Shown in pieces: positions 27,455 to 34,597 of a stretch of 64,000 bases of DNA. This DNA is from Bradyrhizobium glycinis. Lineage in GTDB: Bacteria > Pseudomonadota > Alphaproteobacteria > Rhizobiales > Xanthobacteraceae. The position numbers and the translations under genes are program-made. Position 1 is the stretch's first letter, and every line of letters starts with the position of its first letter. The stretch is taken from assembly GCF_016031655.1 (NCBI RefSeq), contig NZ_JACCHQ010000032.1:1-64000 (forward strand). Direction: 5' to 3'. The notes below the pieces were generated by a model, which saw nothing but the letters and a program-made list of their open reading frames with translations, ran no database searches and was not told the DNA's origin.

Positions 27455-27759
27455 AGCCTATTTGTCCGGCCGCGGCTGAAAACGCAAACGTCCGTTTTCA
27501 CCTCGAGCCAATCGGATTTTGCTGCACCAGATTCCGCAGCAAATCTATTTTGCACTGCAACATAATTGCAGCATTTTGCTGCAGGTCACGCGATCGCAGG
27601 CGGGGAGGCCGACCAGAATTTCAAGAATTGGTTTTATATCAATGGTTTAAGAGAAACGAAGATCGGGCAGCGGCTGCCGCTCATGCTGCACCTTCGCTGC
27701 AGCAAAGCCGCAACAAAAAGGGCGCCCGAAGGCGCCCCGGAATCTTTGCTGCAGTGCAC
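27455..27759. promoter_or_regulatory. Gene-free segment with TGCTGCA array between mnmE and rho
   Basis: 305 bases upstream of mnmE. TGCTGCA or its complement TGCAGCA occurs six times exactly (27520, 27567, 27577, 27684, 27698, 27747). Near matches include TTTTGCACTGCAA at 27548 and GCAGCAAA at 27536. The rho terminator lies at 27715-27737. The array looks like a multi-site operator. TGC-rich targets of this general kind are described for PhaR-type regulators, but the assignment is open. Confidence 0.55.
27715..27737 (-). terminator. Rho-independent terminator of rho
   Basis: Read on the minus strand: stem GGGCGCC/GGCGCCC on a TTCG tetraloop, then TTTTTG. It lies 23 bases beyond the rho stop. 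Confidence 0.88.
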
Positions 27760-29025
27760 TCAGGTGTTCATGGAGTCGAAGAACTCCGAATTGCTCTTGG
27801 TCGAGCGCAGCTTGTCGAGCAGGAAGTCGATCGCGTCCATCGTACCCATCGGATTGAGGATGCGGCGGAGCACGTACATCTTCTTGAGCACCTGCGGATC
27901 GGTGATGAGCTCCTCCTTGCGGGTGCCGGAGCGCGAGATATCGATCGCCGGGAAGGTACGCTTGTCCGAGACCTTGCGATCCAGGATCAGCTCCGAGTTA
28001 CCGGTGCCCTTGAACTCTTCGAAGATGACTTCGTCCATGCGGCTGCCGGTATCGACCAGCGCGGTCGCGATGATGGTCAGCGAGCCGCCTTCCTCGATGT
28101 TGCGGGCCGCGCCGAAGAAGCGCTTCGGACGCTGCAGCGCGTTGGCGTCGACACCGCCGGTCAGCACCTTGCCGGATGACGGCACCACGGTGTTGTAGGC
28201 GCGGCCGAGGCGCGTGATCGAATCGAGCAGGATCACGACGTCGCGACCATGCTCGACCAGGCGCTTGGCTTTTTCGATCACCATCTCGGCGACCTGAACG
28301 TGGCGCACCGCCGGCTCGTCGAAGGTCGAGGACACCACCTCGCCCTTCACCGAGCGCTGCATGTCCGTGACTTCTTCCGGACGTTCGTCGATCAAGAGCA
28401 CGATCAGATAGCATTCGGGGTGATTGTGCGTGATCGAGTGCGCGATGTTCTGCATCAGCACGGTTTTACCGGTGCGCGGCGGCGCCACGATCAAGGCGCG
28501 CTGGCCCTTGCCGATGGGAGCAACGATGTCGATCACGCGTGCAGACAGATCTTTCCGAGTGGGATCGTCGATCTCCATGCGAAAACGCTGATTCGGAAAC
28601 AGCGGCGTGAGGTTGTCGAAATTGACCTTGTGCTTGGCCTTTTCCGGGTCCTCGAAATTGAGCGTGTTGACCTTCAGCAGCGCGAAGTAGCGCTCGCCCT
28701 CTTTCGGGCTGCGAATATGACCTTCGATGGTGTCGCCGGTGCGCAGGCCGAAACGGCGGATCTGCGACGGCGAAACGTAGATATCGTCCGGACCAGGCAG
28801 ATAATTCGCATCGGGCGAGCGGAGGAAGCCGAAGCCGTCGGAGAGCACCTCGACGACGCCCTCGCCGACGATATCGGTCTCAGCGAGCGAGAGCTGCTTG
28901 AGAATGGCGAACAGCAGCTCCTGCTTGCGCATGGTGCTGGCATTTTCGACCCCGTTCTCTTCCGCGAACGAGACCAGCTCGGCCGGGGTTTTCGACTTGA
29001 GGTCCTGAAGTTTGATTTCCCGCAT
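27760..29025 (-). CDS. rho: Transcription termination factor Rho
   Basis: Hexameric RNA helicase/translocase, 421 residues. The N-terminal helical and cold-shock RNA-binding domains (about 1-125; GFGFLRSPDANYL) precede the RecA-like motor. Walker A is APPRTGKT at 181-188 and Walker B is VVILLDSITRLGRAYN; the Q-loop and R-loop regions are intact. No insertion is present in the RNA-binding domain. A leader of about 190 bases precedes the start, common for autoregulated rho genes. An intrinsic terminator follows. Confidence 0.98.
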   Translation of the reverse strand: MREIKLQDLKSKTPAELVSFAEENGVENASTMRKQELLFAILKQLSLAETDIVGEGVVEVLSDGFGFLRSPDANYLPGPDDIYVSPSQIRRFGLRTGDTIEGHIRSPKEGERYFALLKVNTLNFEDPEKAKHKVNFDNLTPLFPNQRFRMEIDDPTRKDLSARVIDIVAPIGKGQRALIVAPPRTGKTVLMQNIAHSITHNHPECYLIVLLIDERPEEVTDMQRSVKGEVVSSTFDEPAVRHVQVAEMVIEKAKRLVEHGRDVVILLDSITRLGRAYNTVVPSSGKVLTGGVDANALQRPKRFFGAARNIEEGGSLTIIATALVDTGSRMDEVIFEEFKGTGNSELILDRKVSDKRTFPAIDISRSGTRKEELITDPQVLKKMYVLRRILNPMGTMDAIDFLLDKLRSTKSNSEFFDSMNT

Positions 29026-29218
29026 TGGGGTGGTCCTGTGGGGTAGCCTGAAAAGAGGGGGGTGCGAGGAGGCTCTGAAATGCGGACGCGAGCAGGTGCA
29101 GGTAAGGTCCGCAGGTCTGGCAAGGTGAGCGCCGGTGAGGCTTCAAACCTGATGCGGTGTCCGGCCTCTGGAAGGCTCGGACACAACCACATCCGCCTGC
29201 GTTGGGTGGGATATCGAT

Positions 29219-29247
29219 AATATAGAAAATCGCTTAGCGCTCCGCAA
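29219..29247 (-). promoter_or_regulatory. Possible rho promoter
   Basis: On the minus strand TTGCGG (29247-29242) and TATATT (29224-29219) are separated by exactly 17 bases, a good sigma-70 geometry, about 195 bases ahead of the rho start. The -35 element falls in the loop of the hemJ terminator hairpin. Confidence 0.45.
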
Positions 29248-29261
29248 GCCGAAGCGCTGAG
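29233..29261 (-). terminator. Hairpin terminator after hemJ
   Basis: On the minus strand CTCAGCGCT pairs with AGCGCTAAG across an 11-base loop, then CGATTTTCTATATT follows. The U-tract is imperfect. It lies 20 bases past the hemJ stop. Confidence 0.6.
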
Positions 29262-29280
29262 CTAATGCCGCGCACTTTGC

Positions 29281-29715
29281 CTAGAACGGCTTCACGATCA
29301 CCATGATGACGATGAAAATCATCAGGACGGTCGGCACCTCGTTGATTATTCGATAGAATTTCTGGCTTCGCGGGCGCCGATCGGCGGCGAAATCCTTGAC
29401 CCAGCGGGAAAAAAAGCCGTGGACCGCCGAGAGCACCAGGACCAGTGCCAGTTTGACGTGCAGCCAGCCGAACGCGAACCAATGGCCGGACCAGGCGAGA
29501 TAGAGCCCGGCGAGCCAGGTGACCATCATCGCGGGGTTGATGATCGCCTTGAGCAGCCGGCGTTCCATCACCTTGAACGTCTCGGACTGCTTCGAGCCGA
29601 TTTCGGCCTCGCAGTGATAGACGAACAGCCGCGGCAGATAGAGCATGCCGGCCATCCAGGAGATGACGGCGATGACGTGCAGCGCCTTGATCCAGAGATA
29701 GACGTCTTCGAACAT
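29281..29715 (-). CDS. hemJ: Protoporphyrinogen IX oxidase HemJ
   Basis: Four-helix membrane protein of 144 residues from the ATG at 29715 (MFEDVYLWIKALHVIAVISW). The conserved helix-1 His is H13, and GMLYLPRLFVYHCEAE and NPAMMVTWLAGLYLAW are typical of HemJ, which oxidises protoporphyrinogen to protoporphyrin in haem synthesis. The frame stays open for 25 codons upstream, but that extension is not homologous. In related genomes hemE often stands next to it. Here the predicted origin region follows directly. Confidence 0.92.
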   Translation of the reverse strand: MFEDVYLWIKALHVIAVISWMAGMLYLPRLFVYHCEAEIGSKQSETFKVMERRLLKAIINPAMMVTWLAGLYLAWSGHWFAFGWLHVKLALVLVLSAVHGFFSRWVKDFAADRRPRSQKFYRIINEVPTVLMIFIVIMVIVKPF

Positions 29716-30175
29716 TTTCGGGGGTCCGGCTTGCTGCCCAGCTCGGGAACGCTGGGGATAGTAAGAACTCGTTAAGGTCTTACACTGCACACATATCCGT
29801 CCGTAGCGCCTTCCTCAAATCTAGAATCTTAGATTCTTAAGGTTTGAGTCTATGTGAGCGTGGATTGGACTCACACAATTCCGTCCGCGCGTTCACGCGC
29901 GCTTGTTCACATCCATCCACATATTCCGGACAGCATCTGGCAACTTCCGATAAGTCCGCCGGCTTCAAAGGCTTGCGCGTTTGTATCGGCAGCTTATCAA
30001 GGGACTTGTCCGCGCAATCCCGCTTCCCTCTCGGCGAGGCGCCGGATTTGTCCTGACCGGCAGCGGTGTGAAGAAAATCACGCCTTGTCCCGCCCCTGGT
30101 GTCGCGCATCCCTTTCCAAGGGGTTAAGCTCCACAGAAATCCACAAACCACCCCAACGAAATTCAAAGGGTTTTT
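29716..30175. other. Predicted chromosomal replication origin (oriC) region
   Basis: 460 gene-free bases where transcription switches from minus (hemJ, rho, mnmE, mnmG, rsmG, parAB) to plus (ppsR, maf, coaE, dnaQ). DnaA-box-like 9-mers are TTGTTCACA (29903-29911, one mismatch to TTATTCACA), CCATCCACA (29913-29921) and AAATCCACA (30137-30145). The left part is locally AT-rich, with an inverted repeat AGAATCT/AGATTCT at 29823-29837 inside CTCAAA/TTTGAG. In several alphaproteobacteria oriC lies near hemE/hemJ-rho and parAB. The boxes are degenerate, so the call rests mainly on context. Confidence 0.55.
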
Positions 30176-31021
30176 GTGCCGACCTCGAACAATTATTTCC
30201 ATCTCCACCTGGTCTCGGACTCCACGGGTGAGACGCTCATCACCGTGGCGCGCGCGGTCGCGGCCCAATATGCCAACGTGACGCCGGTCGAGCACGTCTA
30301 TCCCTTGGTGCGCAGCCAGAAGCAGCTCGACCGCGTGCTCGACGAGATCGAGGAAGCGCCGGGGATCGTGCTGTTCACGCTGCTCGAGAAGGATCTGGTC
30401 GCGAGACTCGAGGACAAGTGCAAGCAGATCAATGTTCCGAGCCTGTCGATCATCGGGCCGGTGATGCAGCTGTTCGAGGCCTATCTGGGAGCCGCGACCA
30501 CCGGCCGTGTCGGCGCCCAGCACGTGCTCAATGCCGAATATTTCAAGCGTATCGACGCCTTGAACTACACGATGATCCATGACGACGGTCAGCATGTCGA
30601 AGGTCTCGACGAGGCCGACGTGGTCCTGGTCGGCGTGTCACGGACATCGAAGACACCGACATCGATCTATCTCGCCAATCGCGGCATTCGTACCGCCAAC
30701 GTGCCGCTGGTGCCGGGCATTCCGGTGCCCCCGCAATTGGAGACGCTGACGCGGCCGCTGGTGGTCAGCCTGCACGCGACGCCGGAACGCCTGATTCAGA
30801 TCCGGCAGAATCGCCTGCTGTCCATGGGCGCCGAGTCCGGCAGCCGCAGCGACACCTACACCGACAAGCAATCGGTCACCGAGGAGGTCGCGTTCGCGCG
30901 CAAGCTGAGCGCCAAGCATGATTGGCCGCTGCTGGACGTCACGCGCCGCTCCATCGAGGAAACCGCGGCGGCGATCATGAAGCTGTATAGCGATCGCCAG
31001 CGCAACCGGCCGTCCGAGTAA
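30176..31021 (+). CDS. ppsR: Pyruvate phosphate dikinase/PEP synthase regulatory protein (DUF299)
   Basis: Bifunctional ADP-dependent kinase and Pi-dependent pyrophosphorylase that switches PPDK or PEP synthase off and on by phosphorylating a threonine. 281 residues, GTG start at 30176 with AAAGGG five bases upstream. The opening FHLHLVSDSTGETL and the P-loop-like G153-VSRTSKTPTS segment define the family, as does LLDVTRRSIEETAAAI near the C-terminus. It is the first gene on the right arm of the predicted origin. The choice between PPDK and PpsA as target cannot be made from sequence. Confidence 0.93.
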   Translation: MPTSNNYFHLHLVSDSTGETLITVARAVAAQYANVTPVEHVYPLVRSQKQLDRVLDEIEEAPGIVLFTLLEKDLVARLEDKCKQINVPSLSIIGPVMQLFEAYLGAATTGRVGAQHVLNAEYFKRIDALNYTMIHDDGQHVEGLDEADVVLVGVSRTSKTPTSIYLANRGIRTANVPLVPGIPVPPQLETLTRPLVVSLHATPERLIQIRQNRLLSMGAESGSRSDTYTDKQSVTEEVAFARKLSAKHDWPLLDVTRRSIEETAAAIMKLYSDRQRNRPSE

Positions 31022-31030
31022 GTGTCGCCG

Positions 31031-31639
31031 ATGAGTCTGTGGCGCGGCAAAACTCCCTTGATCCTGGCCTCGCAAAGCAGCGCGCGCAAAATACTGCTGG
31101 CCAATGCCGGGCTCGAATTCGAAGCCGTCACCGCTGACATCGACGAGCGCAGCGTCCAGGCCGCGTCAAAGCTCTCGAACCCGCGCGAGATCGCCCTGCT
31201 CCTGGCCCGCGAAAAGGCCAAGGCTGTTTCTGCCGATCGTCCCGGAAGCTATGTGATCGGCGCCGACCAGACGCTGGCGCTCGGGATGCGCCTCTTCAAC
31301 AAGCCGGCAGGCCGCGCGCAGGCGCTGGCGCAATTGCGCGATCTCGCCGGTCAGACGCACGAGCTGAATTCAGGCGTAGCCGTGGCGCAGGATGGCAGGA
31401 TCCTCTTCGAGGACGTTTCCGTGGCGCGCATGACCATGCGGGGAATGAGCGAAGCCGAGCTTTCGGCCTATCTCGACGCCGCCGGCAATGCCGTCACGAC
31501 CAGCGTCGGCGCCTATCAGCTCGAGGGCCTCGGCATCCATCTGTTCGAGCGCATCGAGGGCGACCATTTCACCATTCTCGGCCTGCCGCTGCTGCCGCTG
31601 CTTGCGTATCTGCGCAGCGAGCAGCTAATTGCGGTGTAG
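31031..31639 (+). CDS. maf: Maf-family nucleotide pyrophosphatase
   Basis: 202 residues. Maf signature LILASQSSARKILLANAGL, then VIGADQTLAL with the catalytic-region Asp and VGAYQLEGLGIHLFERIEGD. Such proteins hydrolyse non-canonical or modified nucleoside triphosphates such as m7GTP, dTTP or UTP. I prefer the ATG at 31031 (MSLWRGKTP). A GTG at 31022 directly after the ppsR TAA is the alternative. It is tightly packed behind ppsR and 23 bases ahead of coaE. Confidence 0.93.
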   Translation: MSLWRGKTPLILASQSSARKILLANAGLEFEAVTADIDERSVQAASKLSNPREIALLLAREKAKAVSADRPGSYVIGADQTLALGMRLFNKPAGRAQALAQLRDLAGQTHELNSGVAVAQDGRILFEDVSVARMTMRGMSEAELSAYLDAAGNAVTTSVGAYQLEGLGIHLFERIEGDHFTILGLPLLPLLAYLRSEQLIAV

Positions 31640-31662
31640 ATGCGACAGAAGGCTGGGCGCTG

Positions 31663-32262
31663 ATGCGGATTCTCGGACTGACCGGCTCGATCGGGATGGG
31701 CAAATCCACCACCGCGAAATTGTTCGCGGAGGCCGGCGTCCCCGTCTACGACGCCGATGCCGCCGTGCATCAGCTCTATGAGGGCGAGGCCGCTCCCGCG
31801 ATCGAGGCCGCCTTCCCCGGCACCACTGCGAACGGCAAGGTCGACCGGCAAAAACTGTCGGCGCGCGTCGTGCACGATCCCGCCGCGATCAAGCAGCTCG
31901 AGCAGATCGTTCATCCCATGCTCGGCGCTTCCCGGCAGAAATTCTTTGCCGACGCCGAGGCCGCCAAGGCGCCGGTCGTGGTGCTGGACATCCCGCTGCT
32001 GTTCGAGACCGGCGGCGAGAAACGGGTCGATGCTGTGGTCGTGGTATCGACCTCGCCGGAGCTGCAGCGCCAGCGGGTGCTGGCGCGTGGCACGATGGAC
32101 GAGGCCAAGCTCGATGCTATCATCGCCAAGCAGATGCCGGATGCCGAGAAGCGCAAGCGGGCCGATTTCGTGGTGGATACCTCACACGGACTTGACCCGG
32201 TGCGCGCCCAAATCGCGCACATCCTGGCCGAGGTCGTTAAGATGCCGCAACGGCGGGCCTGA
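31663..32262 (+). CDS. coaE: Dephospho-CoA kinase
   Basis: 199-residue P-loop kinase performing the last step of CoA synthesis. The Walker A GLTGSIGMGKSTTAKL lies at about 5-19, PVYDADAAVHQLY supplies the conserved Asp, VVVLDIPLLFETG is Walker B-like, and the lid arginines follow. It lies between maf and dnaQ on the right arm of the origin. In many rhizobial genomes aroE stands between maf and coaE, and I see no aroE here. Confidence 0.96.
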   Translation: MRILGLTGSIGMGKSTTAKLFAEAGVPVYDADAAVHQLYEGEAAPAIEAAFPGTTANGKVDRQKLSARVVHDPAAIKQLEQIVHPMLGASRQKFFADAEAAKAPVVVLDIPLLFETGGEKRVDAVVVVSTSPELQRQRVLARGTMDEAKLDAIIAKQMPDAEKRKRADFVVDTSHGLDPVRAQIAHILAEVVKMPQRRA

Positions 32263-32290
32263 TTCGCCGCTTCACACGGCTTCTTAAGAC

Positions 32291-33013
32291 ATGCGCGAAA
32301 TCGTCCTCGACACCGAAACCACCGGCCTCGATCCGCTGCGCGGCGATCGACTGGTCGAGATCGGTTGCGTCGAGATCTTCAACCGTATGCCGACCGGACA
32401 GACCTATCACGTCTACATCAATCCTGAGCGGGACATGCCGGCGGAAGCGTTTGCGGTGCACGGATTGTCGTCCGAATTCCTGGCGACCAAGCCGTTGTTC
32501 CACGAGGTCGCCGACGACTTTCTCGCGTTCATCGGCGACGCCCCACTGGTGATCCACAACGCCTCGTTCGACATCGGCTTCATCAATGCCGAGCTCGACC
32601 GCATCAAGCGGGCTGCGATCCCGCGCGAGCGCCTGGTCGACACGCTGCTGCTGGCGCGTCGCAAGCATCCCGGCGTGTCCAACCGGCTCGACGATCTCTG
32701 CTCGCGCTATTCGATCGACAATTCACACCGCACCAAGCACGGTGCGCTGCTCGACGCCGAGCTGCTCGCTGAGGTCTATGTCGATCTGGTTGGAGCGCGG
32801 CAGTCGCAGCTGCTGCTGGCCTCGGACACCGAGGAGATCAGGATCAGCAGCGCCGGCGATGCGCCGCGGCGGCAACGTCCGGTGCCGCTCGCGCCGCGGA
32901 TTTCCGAAGTTGAGCGCGAGGCCCATCGGGCCTTCATCGCAACGCTGGGCGACAAGGCGATCTGGAACGAGTACCTGCCCGCTCCAGCCGCGCTCGCGGT
33001 GGCTCAGGCCTGA
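32291..33013 (+). CDS. dnaQ: DNA polymerase III subunit epsilon (3'-5' proofreading)
   Basis: 240-residue DEDDh exonuclease. ExoI is D7/E9 in VLDTETTGLDP, ExoII is HNASFDIGFINAEL, and ExoIII carries His and Asp in TKHGALLDAELLAEVY. The clamp-binding and alpha-binding C-terminal tail (about 185-240) is present. It proofreads for the replicative polymerase. Its last 10 bases overlap the end of secB on the other strand. Confidence 0.96.
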   Translation: MREIVLDTETTGLDPLRGDRLVEIGCVEIFNRMPTGQTYHVYINPERDMPAEAFAVHGLSSEFLATKPLFHEVADDFLAFIGDAPLVIHNASFDIGFINAELDRIKRAAIPRERLVDTLLLARRKHPGVSNRLDDLCSRYSIDNSHRTKHGALLDAELLAEVYVDLVGARQSQLLLASDTEEIRISSAGDAPRRQRPVPLAPRISEVEREAHRAFIATLGDKAIWNEYLPAPAALAVAQA

Positions 33014-33492
33014 CCGGCCTGTCCGCCCTGAGCGGCCATTTGCCGCTCCATGTTCTGGCGGTAGAGACCGACGAAGTCGACCGGGTCCAGCATCAGGGGC
33101 GGGAACCCGCCGTCGCGCACCGCCGTCGCGATGATCTCGCGTGCGAACGGGAACAAGAGCCGCGGGCACTCGATCATGACCAGCGGGTGCAGGTTCTCCT
33201 TGGGCACGTTGACGATCCGGAACACGCCGGCATAGGCGAGCTCGAACGAGAACATCACTTTACCTGCGGTCTCGGCCTTGCCCTCGACCGACAACGTCAC
33301 CTCGAATTCCTGTTCGCTGAGATTGTTGGCGCTGACGTTGATCTGGATGTTGATCTGCGGCGGCTGGCTCTGCTGCTGCAGCGAGCTCGGAGCGTTGGGA
33401 TTTTCGAACGAGAGGTCCTTGGTGTATTGCGCCAGCACGTTGAGCTGGGGAGCCTGGGCCGCCTCGGGAGGGGTGCCGTTACCGTTGGTCAT
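33004..33492 (-). CDS. secB: Protein-export chaperone SecB
   Basis: 162-residue tetrameric cytosolic chaperone that holds preproteins unfolded for SecA. The core LNVLAQYTKDLSFENPNAP, INIQINVSANNL, YAGVFRIVNVP and LLFPFAREIIATAVRDGGFPPLMLDPVDF is fully conserved. The N-terminus (Gly/Pro/Ala-rich) and C-terminus (Gln/Ala-rich) are disordered. It is convergent with dnaQ, with overlapping 3' ends, a common arrangement in Rhizobiales. Confidence 0.97.
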   Translation of the reverse strand: MTNGNGTPPEAAQAPQLNVLAQYTKDLSFENPNAPSSLQQQSQPPQINIQINVSANNLSEQEFEVTLSVEGKAETAGKVMFSFELAYAGVFRIVNVPKENLHPLVMIECPRLLFPFAREIIATAVRDGGFPPLMLDPVDFVGLYRQNMERQMAAQGGQAGQA

Positions 33493-33889
33493 GAAAGTGT
33501 CTCCTTACCCGATTGGGGCTGAATTTCGCGGCGGTTGGCTAACATAGGGCCGGCTCGTTCCACAAGGACGAACGGTCCCGGGTCGGGAGTTCAGGCCGCA
33601 CCCGCGCCTTGGACGTTCATCCTGCCTTTTCCGCGAAATTTCGCCTTAAACGTTTGAAGATGCGCCGTTTCCAGGCAGGATCGGGTTTCCCCTTAAGCAT
33701 AAAACGCGCTACACTTGGCGCTGTGCCAAAAGGCGCCATTGGCCGGGCCAGATTTCGTGCCTACATCCCACGGACCTGACGTGGACCTAAAATGGTGATG
33801 TAGACTTGCCGTTTCAGTAGGGAACGGTCTACTGGCCGGATTGATTTTCCCGGCAACGAGCCCTGAAAAGACCAGAAAGCGAATACGAC
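33493..33889. other. Gene-free segment between secB and the Tim44-domain gene
   Basis: 397 bases holding the two divergent promoters. An inverted repeat ATCCTGCC/GGCAGGAT spans 33619-33681, and a small hairpin GGCGC/GCGCC lies at about 33718-33737. I see no RNA gene and no credible small open frame. Confidence 0.5.
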
Positions 33890-34597
33890 GTGGACATCTA
33901 CACCATCATATTCCTGGCGCTGGCCGTCTTCATCTTCTTGCGGCTGCGTAGCGTGCTGGGGCAGCGCACCGGCAACGAGCGGCCGCCGTTCGATCGCACC
34001 GCCGCCCGTAACGCGCTGGGAGGTGCCCAGGACAACAACGTCGTGACCATGCCGGGCAAGGTGATCGACCAGGCGCCGCTGGCGCCGACGGCCGAGCCGA
34101 CCGCACCGACCGATCGCTGGAAGGGACTGGCCGAGCCGGGCACTGCGCTGGCGCAGGGTCTCGATGCTATCGTCGAGAAGGATTCCAGCTTCGACCCGCG
34201 CCATTTCCTCTCGGGCGCGCGCGGCGCCTACGAGATGATTGTGCTGGCCTTCGCCAATGGCGATCGCCGCGCGCTGCGCGATCTGTTGTCGTCGGACGTC
34301 TATGACAGCTTCGACGCCGCGATCAAGGAGCGCGAGAAGAACGAGCAGAAGACCGAAACGCGGTTCGTGTCGATCGACAAAGCCGAGCTCGTCGGCGCCG
34401 AGTTGCGCGATCGCAGCGCGCAGCTCACCGTACGCTTCGTCTCACAGATGATCTCGGCCACCCGCGACAAGGCCGGCAACATCGTCGACGGCAGCGCCGA
34501 CACGGTCGCCGACATCACCGATATCTGGACTTTCGCCCGCGACACCTCCTCTCGCGATCCGAACTGGAAGCTGGTTGGCACCGGAAGCGCGAATTAA
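33890..34597 (+). CDS. Tim44/TimA-family membrane-associated protein
   Basis: 235 residues, GTG start. One N-terminal membrane segment (IYTIIFLALAVFIFLRL) leads to a Pro/Ala-rich linker. The Tim44-like domain covers about 100-235: FDPRHFLSGARGAYEMIVLAFANGDRRALRDLLS, VYDSFDAAIKERE and a cone-like beta sheet ending FARDTSSRDPNWKLVGTG. Bacterial TimA proteins resemble the mitochondrial import component Tim44, but their bacterial role is unsettled. The last 23 bases overlap mltA, so the pair is probably co-translated. Confidence 0.9.
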   Translation: MDIYTIIFLALAVFIFLRLRSVLGQRTGNERPPFDRTAARNALGGAQDNNVVTMPGKVIDQAPLAPTAEPTAPTDRWKGLAEPGTALAQGLDAIVEKDSSFDPRHFLSGARGAYEMIVLAFANGDRRALRDLLSSDVYDSFDAAIKEREKNEQKTETRFVSIDKAELVGAELRDRSAQLTVRFVSQMISATRDKAGNIVDGSADTVADITDIWTFARDTSSRDPNWKLVGTGSAN

